Source: an uncultured Phycisphaerales bacterium (GTDB taxonomy: Bacteria; Planctomycetota; Phycisphaerae; Phycisphaerales; UBA1924). From it: 64,000 nucleotides of DNA. The stretch spans positions 1 through 64,000 of the forward strand of contig CALKJW010000008.1 of NCBI GenBank assembly GCA_937995595.1, given 5' to 3'. Shown here piece after piece: positions 59,301 through 64,000 of this stretch (within the stretch, counting starts at the first letter, position 1; each line of letters begins with the position of its first letter). A model generated the notes under the pieces. It was not told the DNA's origin. It made no database searches and saw nothing but the letters and a program-made list of their open reading frames with translations. The position numbers and the translations under genes are program-made.

Positions 59301-60431
59301 GCCGTAGAAGCCGGTGTGGCCGTCGGACCAGACGATGACGCGTCCGCCGTCGCCGGACACCAGCGCGTCGGCGCGGATGTCGGCCTCGCGCGAGACGATG
59401 GTGGTCTCGGCGGTGCGGAGCGTGCCGCCGCCCTGCAGTTCGCCGCCGATGTGGACGGCGCCGCCGCCGCTCCTGCCCGAGGCGTCGATGCGGGCATCGG
59501 TGACGTGGACGCGCCGGCCGGTGATCTCGACGGTGCCGCCGCGGTCGCCGGGCGCGGCGTTGCGCGCGTCGATCGTGCCGCCGACCTTGACCATCGCGTC
59601 GCCATGGCCCTCGATGGTGGTGTGGCGCGCCTGCACGCGCCCGGTGTTGTTGACCGCCAGCGAGTACATGTCGCCGGCGACCATGAGCGCGCGGCCGCGC
59701 CGGGCGGAGACCTGCCCGCTGTTCTCGACGGCGGTCCCCTGCTGCTGGGCTCCCTCGGACCGGGCCATGCCCTCGACGCGCACGGAGAAGTTGGACCCGC
59801 GCTCCTGCAGGACCACGTCCTCGCCGGCGACCATCGCGACCACGCCCTTGTCGGCGGCGATGACGCCGCGGTTGGCGACCTCGCGCCCGATGAGCGCGGC
59901 GACGCCGCCGTCGGCGGCGCGGATGGTCCCCTCGTTGACGACCGGGCCGACCAGGCCGGTGAAGCGGTTGACGTTGTTGATGAAGTCGCGGTCGGTGATG
60001 CTGCCGGCGGCGGCGTAGAGGCCGCCGACGTCGACCACGGCGCCGTTGCCGAACATGACGCCGGCGGGGTTGACGAAGTAGACGGCGCCGTTGGCGCGGA
60101 GGACGCCGTCGATGCGCGTGGGGGCCTCGCCGGAGATGCGGTTGAGCACGCGGGCCGAGGCGTCGGGCTGGATGAACCGCACGCGCTCGCCGGCGGCGAT
60201 GTTGAACCGGTCGTAGTTGATGATCGCGCCGTCGGTGGCGCGGATGCGCGTGATGTTGCCGTTCTGGCGGATGCTCGCGTCGCCGCGGACCACCTTGGCG
60301 CCCTCGGGCCCGGCCATGGCCGGCCCGGCCAGCAGCAGCGCGACGCCCGCGCCGACGAACGCGAACCGACCGAGGGACAGACCGATGACCCCACCACGAC
60401 CGACGGGGCGCGCGTGACCTTGCGTGTACAT
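53385..60431 (-). CDS. Filamentous-haemagglutinin-like exoprotein, TpsA of a two-partner secretion system
   Basis: This is a 2348-residue secreted giant. ATG 60431 is preceded by AGGAG, which excludes the longer start at 60470. The signal is FAFVGAGVALLLAGPAMAG. Residues about 35-160 are the TPS secretion domain (ITRIRATDGAIINYDRFNIA, VLNRISGEAPTRIDG, AVYFVNPAGVMFGNG). The bulk is a repetitive beta-helix; five modules around [ST]IxLGxATGD...RI recur near 780, 1110, 1370, 1452 and 1667. Further repeats have STFNALxxxAD. The last 350 residues are a non-repetitive helical region (LELPELLQLLVGWGLYNDYP, ETLYQSVRRFLAANPGTTSI). It is preceded by tpsB. Likely a surface adhesin or an outer-layer protein; its target is not visible. 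Confidence 0.92.
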   Translation of the reverse strand: MYTQGHARPVGRGGVIGLSLGRFAFVGAGVALLLAGPAMAGPEGAKVVRGDASIRQNGNITRIRATDGAIINYDRFNIAAGERVRFIQPDASARVLNRISGEAPTRIDGVLRANGAVYFVNPAGVMFGNGAVVDVGGLYAAAGSITDRDFINNVNRFTGLVGPVVNEGTIRAADGGVAALIGREVANRGVIAADKGVVAMVAGEDVVLQERGSNFSVRVEGMARSEGAQQQGTAVENSGQVSARRGRALMVAGDMYSLAVNNTGRVQARHTTIEGHGDAMVKVGGTIDARNAAPGDRGGTVEITGRRVHVTDARIDASGRSGGGAVHIGGELQGGGTLRTAETTIVSREADIRADALVSGDGGRVIVWSDGHTGFYGAASARGGATAGDGGLIETSGKETLDVRGARVSAAARAEGGKGGVWLLDPRNVTIDNAASTGGSFDAGNPDTFTPNADDAVVDVSDIESALDGGTNVQILTGNTGAQDGDINVNAAINKSAGGDATLTLRAANDVNVNADIISTSGLLTVELLANDSTSGNDDPEPMQGSVSIAVGVTIDTFGGDLIVRGMGLSADATSTIAAGTGVIDVLVGGPVTLGAVSAGSLTVVAGGSYEGQGPTGLNIINDASITTANGGIHLGPATIGGNLEARATGGDITQGGALVVTGTSTIVAANGAGGEILLADPLNAFQGAVEARSRLGDDSDVGAGNVNIVSMGTLAVSSAETTGDLTLTADDFDISGTLRGDNAVTLVNLNAGTDFHIGGGGAGVSLSLAELALLQSNGTLTIGSATAGDLFIGNDGAIDLSSGGFNRLNLRGGQVAFFNGITLADNAFAHFVTGAVLGSGTSTDLTIGGINGSAVFETSGGVDIRTNLRRISADVAAGPFLLFNEGDVRIADLLGVTGITVAANEDIQVTAAGSLTVNFAVNASGTGAVRLSAAGGDGGNMTVNAAIAADADISLAADNDFTLGATGSLASSAGAITITADADAMSSGGPFDGGSIDLNASSSVSAATVLTMNAGGNMAVRGTVSADSFQFNAGNNIDVFTSLASAGAMGTSIICGGTLSVDTGVTISTTGHPLSLTVGDLDLRGNLDSGAGNTAIEIASPGTIGLGNATGDLTIDGNEISRITAAVLSVGGANATLITTDGLTAAQTDNIGEFVIDATGNGARAVFSGGASVFNALTVNADDGIDVQADLTTDAGDLVLNGDFDNAADTLDNIVIGTGVLITTRPGGGSIVLSAFTGGIVGESDLTIDSLNDLTINHAVNTPGVLNLLAGGALTLNGSAAGAQVVLEANNGITINQSVNASDGELRIDADTDDDGVGTLTVGMGATVSASGGNDIRVTAADIDLAGSLSTVGGEVFIFRSTAGSVGLGGATGDMELTSDELSRISAEALRIGGSTVNQINIGNVTSAATAGIQAELELITGDIDIDGPFNVSARNLVIRRNAAGTIGLGNATGDLTIDNDELGRISCTNMRIGGGPTGAITVSAVSAAASDGISGVLTLRSNDLITFNAGASTFNALEANADKGIRVNANITTDRGNLALNGDANVGGDGPNNILFAANRTLTSAGSISLAASGGNMSAAGPLTLRAANGISILNTLAVDGAVVMNADTDNNGGGFTLATGSTLSSANSSLTITASTIQLDGSLNSGAGQTRIRRSTSGTIALGTATGGDMNINSAALQRITATGLVIGGDRTTRITVGGITTANVSSIAGPVTLEALANGGQVEFSGAASTFNALDVFADNGIRVLSRVATQTGDLNFNPNADGMADGLDAVVLSDDVAASNTHDVNFNGNVRLAQNAVVSGNNVRFRGTVRSQTSTARSLTVNTANNGVTLFEGRVGGGDRPLAALTTNADGVTRIGADITTSGGTMTFNDSVRLLRDVTLTDSGGTGIFFNGTLDAAAGQNAGLLLLWRNNNLPGDNALPIVSFARDVGGSKALRHLLFNFDEGLGIDGRVNTARIATIIARPRNASGQIVTAPTSPFSITFNTDGAFHMGRNEKLTVAGTVTINAATAVLGDITALGDVNVNASSIALNTRLPGTILGPNNTIGLDAGLDFVSGGRFAFSVVPTRIGTRAVSFATPDGTGDANGNLVSFLFQAFGPVMPSMLNAGTAPNIVTLDLRAQGPTNTNVSDALAGAIPRETRFNDVGENPTVGQAQIEDLRQLGIIPRTLELPELLQLLVGWGLYNDYPAGGPGAQGYTTAVNRLPGDQVTRLLRDYDALFNRDLVDDDGNPVLDEAGKVRRVSRASEIQETLYQSVRRFLAANPGTTSIDPVRFREFLDTNESEAQSRGYIEELAGFIRRLELIGLTERELALSKNVLLAPVRPRGITTIQQFEAVIRGSAMAVN

Positions 60432-60639
60432 CCGAATCTCCTGTCGTGCTTCCGGCGTGCGAGCGTCCATGCCGCCCCCCTGCCATCCCCGACCCGCCCC
60501 GGCCGCGCCCTGTGTGGGCGTCGGCCCCCGGGCTTGTCGCCTCGCGGCCGCGCTTGGGGGCCGGGCGTCGGGGTTCGCGCTCGCAGGGGGCTATGCGAGC
60601 GCCGGGGCTTCCGGGTTCCGCGGAGTGCGCGGCCCGGTG
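60432..60639 (-). other. Gap between tpsB and tpsA
   Basis: This 208-base region carries the AGGAG site of tpsA. It is GC-rich with several short inverted repeats, such as GCCCCCGG/CCGGGGGC-type segments, but no clear terminator with T-run. tpsA may be read from the tpsB promoter or from its own. Confidence 0.4.
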
Positions 60640-62691
60640 TCAGAACAGAATCGTGCCGACAAAGTGCAAGCGGTTATCGCCCGCGTCGGCCTTGTTCTCG
60701 ATCTCGTCGAGCACAAAGCCCCAGTCCAGGCGGAGGGTCAGGTTCCGGCGGAAGAGGAACTCGACGCCGACACCGGCGCCGATGAGCGTCTCGTCGCTCT
60801 CGAAACTCTTGCGGTCCGAGTTGATGGTCCGCCCGATGTCGAAGAAGCCCTTGAGCACCAGGTCCCAGTCGGCCCGGCCGTAGGGCTGCTGCGGCCGGTA
60901 GCGGAACGGCTTGCCCCAGAACTCGCCGGGGTTGGGGTCAAAGCCCAGGGCCTGCGGCAGGTGGAAGCGGTACTCGGCGCTGGCGACGACCACCGTGTCG
61001 CCGGCCACCACCGACTCGTCGTACCCGCGGACCGTGTACATGCCGCCGACCACCTGCTCGAAGTTGGGGATCAGGCGGTGGTCGAAGGCGTGCTGCCCGC
61101 GGCAGGACAGGGCGATCTCGTGGGCCAGCGTGGGCATGCCGCCGGGGCCGGTGTCCTCCCAGCGGCTGCGGAAGAAGACCGGCTCGAGATAGAACGAGTG
61201 CGACAGGTCCCAGCGGAAGGTGTACCAGTCGTCGTCGGGGTCGAGGCGGCCCAGCCGGTCCAGGTCGTTCTTGTCGGTGTCGGCGATGGAGGGAACGTTG
61301 AACTCCACGCCCACCTCCAGGCGCGTCGAGGCGATCTCGGTCACCCGGTCGAGCCGGACGCCGACGGAGGGGATGAAGAAGTTGTTCTCGCCCTTGATGT
61401 CGACGGAGGTGTTGTTGACCTCGATGCGTTCGTAGCGCGCGCCCAGGACGACGTCGACAAACGTCTCGGCCCGCTGGAAGACGTTGATCGCCGACTCGAC
61501 GCCGATCGACCAACTGTCGCCCTCGAAGGTCTCGCTGGCGAAGCCCACGTCCGACGCCTCGTAGGTGCTCCACGAGGCGAAGGGCCGCAGGCGGATCCAG
61601 TCGCCGACGATCGGGAAGTCGTACGACGCGACGACCGCGTGCGAGGAATCGAACCCGGCGGTCACGTAGTCGATGCTGAGGATGTCGTCGTTGTTGGTGA
61701 GCTGGTTGTGCACAAAGCCGAAGCGCTCGCGCCACTCCGAGGTCTGCTCGGTGCCGGTGTTGCTGATCTGGAAGTACACCAGCCACGGCTTGTTCTCGGT
61801 GACGAGGAAGTCCAGCGCGGCGGTGCCGGGCTCGGCGCCGACGGCCAGCGCGACGTCGACGCGCCGGCCGGGGTGGCGGTTGAGGCGGAAGACGTACTGG
61901 TCGAGCAGGTCCTTGCGGAGCAGGTCGCGGCGGGTCTGGTCGTCGGGCGAGTAGGGCGCGACGGGCGCGTTCTCGCGGATGCGCCGGTGCAGCGGGTTGT
62001 TGATGCGCTCCTCGAAGGGCACGCGCTCGCCCGAGGCCAGCGTGCGCACCTCCGACACCACGCCGGCGCGGATGATGAGCGTGAGCGTCGTCTGCCCCGG
62101 CCGGCGCAGGTCCCTGCCCCACTCCGGGTCCTCGTCGCCGCCGGGCTCGAACTCGCGCTCCGACGGGCTGACCGTCACGCCGATGATGCCGAAGGCGTTC
62201 ATCTCCTCGACGACCGCGCGCTGCACCGCGGCGAGGGCGCGCGACGAGTACCGCATCGCGGGCTGGAGCGGGATGTCCATCAGCGACAGCGTGACCGTCT
62301 CGACGCCGCCGCCGGGCGCGACGTAGCCGTCGTCGGTCAGGCCGAGCGTCACCTGGGCCTGCAGCAGGTCGTCGATCGACGGGAAGCCGGGGTGCGGGCG
62401 CTCGAACTCCAGCAGGAACACGCCGACGAGGAACGAGGGCTTCTCGGTGTCGGCGCCGGCGTCCTCCGCCCCGCCGCGCAGACGGGCGCCGTCCGCGGCG
62501 GGCGGGGCGACGCGCGGCTGGCCGGGCGCGGGCTCGCCGGGCGACTGGCCGGGCTGGGTCTGCGCCGACGCGGGGGCGCACAACCCCGCGGCCAGACCCG
62601 CCACCGCGACCAACGCACACACCATGGAAAAGCTTCGTCCCTGCCGACGGCTCGACACCGCCGACGGCCAACGCCCAGACTGCTCGCGCAT
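60640..62691 (-). CDS. BamA/FhaC-type outer-membrane transporter, TpsB of a two-partner secretion system
   Basis: This is a 683-residue protein with a signal (SMVCALVAVAGLAAGLCAPA). The N-terminal third has POTRA-like sections (MRYSSRALAAVQRAVVEEMN with GVTVSP; DQYVFRLNRHPGRRVDVALA). The barrel spans about 290-683 with strand pairs such as ENKPWLVYFQISNTGTEQTS. The conserved loop-6 motif is VRGYDESV (about 554), as in Omp85 proteins, and the last strands end in a terminal aromatic Phe. TpsB proteins export the TpsA exoprotein through the barrel. The tpsA gene follows, 208 bases downstream on the same strand. ATG 62691 has AGGAGG 4 bases upstream. Confidence 0.92.
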   Translation of the reverse strand: MREQSGRWPSAVSSRRQGRSFSMVCALVAVAGLAAGLCAPASAQTQPGQSPGEPAPGQPRVAPPAADGARLRGGAEDAGADTEKPSFLVGVFLLEFERPHPGFPSIDDLLQAQVTLGLTDDGYVAPGGGVETVTLSLMDIPLQPAMRYSSRALAAVQRAVVEEMNAFGIIGVTVSPSEREFEPGGDEDPEWGRDLRRPGQTTLTLIIRAGVVSEVRTLASGERVPFEERINNPLHRRIRENAPVAPYSPDDQTRRDLLRKDLLDQYVFRLNRHPGRRVDVALAVGAEPGTAALDFLVTENKPWLVYFQISNTGTEQTSEWRERFGFVHNQLTNNDDILSIDYVTAGFDSSHAVVASYDFPIVGDWIRLRPFASWSTYEASDVGFASETFEGDSWSIGVESAINVFQRAETFVDVVLGARYERIEVNNTSVDIKGENNFFIPSVGVRLDRVTEIASTRLEVGVEFNVPSIADTDKNDLDRLGRLDPDDDWYTFRWDLSHSFYLEPVFFRSRWEDTGPGGMPTLAHEIALSCRGQHAFDHRLIPNFEQVVGGMYTVRGYDESVVAGDTVVVASAEYRFHLPQALGFDPNPGEFWGKPFRYRPQQPYGRADWDLVLKGFFDIGRTINSDRKSFESDETLIGAGVGVEFLFRRNLTLRLDWGFVLDEIENKADAGDNRLHFVGTILF

Positions 62692-62804
62692 GCCGCCTCC
62701 TGCTTTCGCGCCGGCCGAACACTGCGGCTCGGCACGCACATCACCCGTGCGCGGCCGCGCTCCGCGGGCCGTCCACGCTCCGAGTGGACCACATATTCGG
62801 CGAC

Positions 62805-62834
62805 ACCCTACCGGACGGCTTGCAAATCCGTCAA
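62805..62834 (-). promoter_or_regulatory. Predicted tpsB promoter
   Basis: On the minus strand TTGACG (62829-62834) is followed after 18 bases by TAGGGT (62805-62810), in a 163-base gap that is less GC-rich than its surroundings. The -35 match is good and the -10 match is weak. It would drive tpsB and possibly tpsA. Confidence 0.4.
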
Positions 62835-62854
62835 GTCCGCGTTCATGTGGGCAT

Positions 62855-64000
62855 CTATCGCGGCTTGAGGTAGGGTGTGGGCGTCAGCGCGCGCTGCACG
62901 GCGCGGGCGACGCCGTCGTCCCTCGGCAGGTCCGGCGCCGAGAACGCCAAGCGGAAACCCACGTCCGCGTACCCCTCGCCCGCGTCGATCGGGTCTATCT
63001 CGTACGGGACGAACGGGTCGATCTGCAGGTGCGACAGCGCGGACGACCCGATCACGCGCAGTTGTTGCGCGTGGCCCTTGGCTCTTTGAATGGCCTGCGC
63101 GGGGTTCTGGGGTGCCGGCCATACGTCGGTCGTGACCAACTCTGCGACATTCCCCAGAATATGTGGTGCGTCATCCTGAAGCCCCGCGCCGGCGGGCGCG
63201 AAGAACAGCCAACCGTCGTCCCACCGGAGCGCTTCGCCGCATTCGAACGCGAAGGGGAAACCTTGCGGGATGAACGCCCCGGCCGCGGCTGGTTCGACCA
63301 ATCGTCCCGACGCCGCCTTGGCGGCGATGTGGTCGCGGTAGCGCGCCCAGCGTGCGTCGCGCAGGTTTGTGCGGCCGGGCAGCACCTCGGGTTCCAGCGC
63401 GCGGGCCAGCGCGGTCCACTCGGCGACTGTCGGCAGGCGGCAGTTCAGCAGCGAGGCGATGTACGCCGCGGCGGCGGGCCGGACGTGCTGCATCGGCGAA
63501 TCGGGCCCGGGCTTGGCGGGCGCCTGGCCGGGCGGGTAGTCGGCGCCGGCGAGGATCGCGGCGGGGGAGAGCCAACTGGGCGCGGGCTGAACGACGGGGA
63601 GTCCGTGCGCATCGGCGCCCCAGACCCATGAGCGAGGACCGGCGCGGGTGTCGTTGAGCGGCGTGAAGTGCGGCTGCACCTCGACGAGGGCACGCTCCGC
63701 GCCGCGCGCGGCGACGATCGCGCCCACCTGACCGACGGTGACCTCGTGCGTGGTGACGAACGCGTCGCCTGAATCGGCCGAGACGCGGACGAACTCGACG
63801 CTCACGCCGCCCGCGCCGTTGGCACCGGGGAGCGTGAAGAGCACGCGCCCGTCGCGCTCGACGGCCTGCAGGCCGACGCCCGCGGGGCCGTGGAGGTTGG
63901 GGTCTGCTTGCGCTGCGCCGGGCTGGGCGCCGTCGGCGATGGCTTCGAGCGTCCGCACGGTGGGGAGCGAGCCGGCGAGGTAGCCGACGCCGCCGGGGAG
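62855..64000 (-). CDS. SUMF1/formylglycine-generating-enzyme-fold protein, C-terminal part, 5' end outside window
   Basis: The frame is open through the window edge (LPGGVGYLAGSLPTVRTLEA at the visible N-terminus), with about 381 residues present. A SUMF1-type domain starts near HEVTVGQVGAIV, which corresponds to the family EVTNAQY motif. It continues with LLNCRLPTVAEWTALARALE (LPTEAEWE) and NVAELVTTDVW (GNVWEWT), and ends with DVGFRLAF (VGFRL). The active-site cysteine region (typically RGGSW...C) is missing, so this is probably a non-enzymatic binding or substrate protein. The upstream domain may be a kinase or a signal-bearing region. It is 163 bases upstream of tpsB on the same strand. 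Confidence 0.75.
   Translation of the reverse strand, partial: LPGGVGYLAGSLPTVRTLEAIADGAQPGAAQADPNLHGPAGVGLQAVERDGRVLFTLPGANGAGGVSVEFVRVSADSGDAFVTTHEVTVGQVGAIVAARGAERALVEVQPHFTPLNDTRAGPRSWVWGADAHGLPVVQPAPSWLSPAAILAGADYPPGQAPAKPGPDSPMQHVRPAAAAYIASLLNCRLPTVAEWTALARALEPEVLPGRTNLRDARWARYRDHIAAKAASGRLVEPAAAGAFIPQGFPFAFECGEALRWDDGWLFFAPAGAGLQDDAPHILGNVAELVTTDVWPAPQNPAQAIQRAKGHAQQLRVIGSSALSHLQIDPFVPYEIDPIDAGEGYADVGFRLAFSAPDLPRDDGVARAVQRALTPTPYLKPR

Overview
The window is about 70% GC and densely coded, and most likely comes from a member of the Planctomycetota, probably the class Phycisphaerae. This assignment is an inference. It rests on three secreted proteins ending in short tails of the type DxDGDGxxxxxDIFAFLxxWF (two of the three finish at or next to a final Cys), an ECF sigma factor paired with a zinc-finger/kinase/TPR fusion protein, the zinc-ribbon style CxxCGYxx...CPECG in two unrelated membrane proteins, a two-partner secretion pair, and outer-membrane assembly genes (LptE-like, TPR lipoprotein, BamA-type barrel). 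The last of these indicate a diderm cell.

Layout. 1-5866 (+): the end of lepA, a four-helix-bundle suffix protein and smc. 5856-12818 (-): a zinc-ribbon membrane protein, a serine beta-lactamase-fold hydrolase and class 1B pyrD (overlapping start/stop codons), then acnA, a two-helix membrane protein and a LysR regulator. 12976-20453 (+): a TPR envelope protein overlapping an LptE-like lipoprotein, ftsH, an ECF sigma factor and its linked kinase. 20470-26531 (-): a secreted protein with a duplicated domain and a four-gene ABC export operon (adaptor, ATPase, two FtsX-type permeases) preceded by a Cys-rich secreted protein candidate. A tRNA-Glu(UUC) lies at 26713-26787 (-).

27245-29242 (+): a single-span membrane protein and a phosphorylase-NadD fusion. 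29259-32755 (-): a three-gene succinate dehydrogenase operon. 32960-35811 (-): feoA, feoB (with an inserted zinc ribbon) and a small membrane protein, behind a promoter/inverted-repeat region that looks regulated. 36063-36572 (-): a secreted beta-rich protein with its own hairpin terminator. 36573-37362: a long, less GC-rich gap with a candidate small RNA on the plus strand. 37363-42331 (-): a ROK kinase, a hypothetical protein, a GbsR/MarR regulator, a UbiA prenyltransferase, purK and purE. 42430-42490: two hairpin repeats. 42499-45712 (-): a DUF3299-type protein and a second ABC ATPase/permease pair.

45787-52148: three secreted proteins with dockerin-like tails (a large repetitive protein, a kelch protein and an M14 carboxypeptidase). 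52165-64000 (-): galK, a 2348-residue filamentous-haemagglutinin-like exoprotein (TpsA), its BamA/FhaC-type transporter (TpsB) and the end of a degenerate formylglycine-generating-enzyme-fold protein.

Functionally the window mixes core metabolism (pyrimidine, purine, TCA cycle, NAD, quinone) with surface and secretion systems. The most unusual parts are the two-partner secretion pair, the kinase with a built-in anti-sigma-type zinc finger, the phosphorylase-NadD fusion, the zinc ribbon inside FeoB, and the small-RNA candidate at about 37248-37328.
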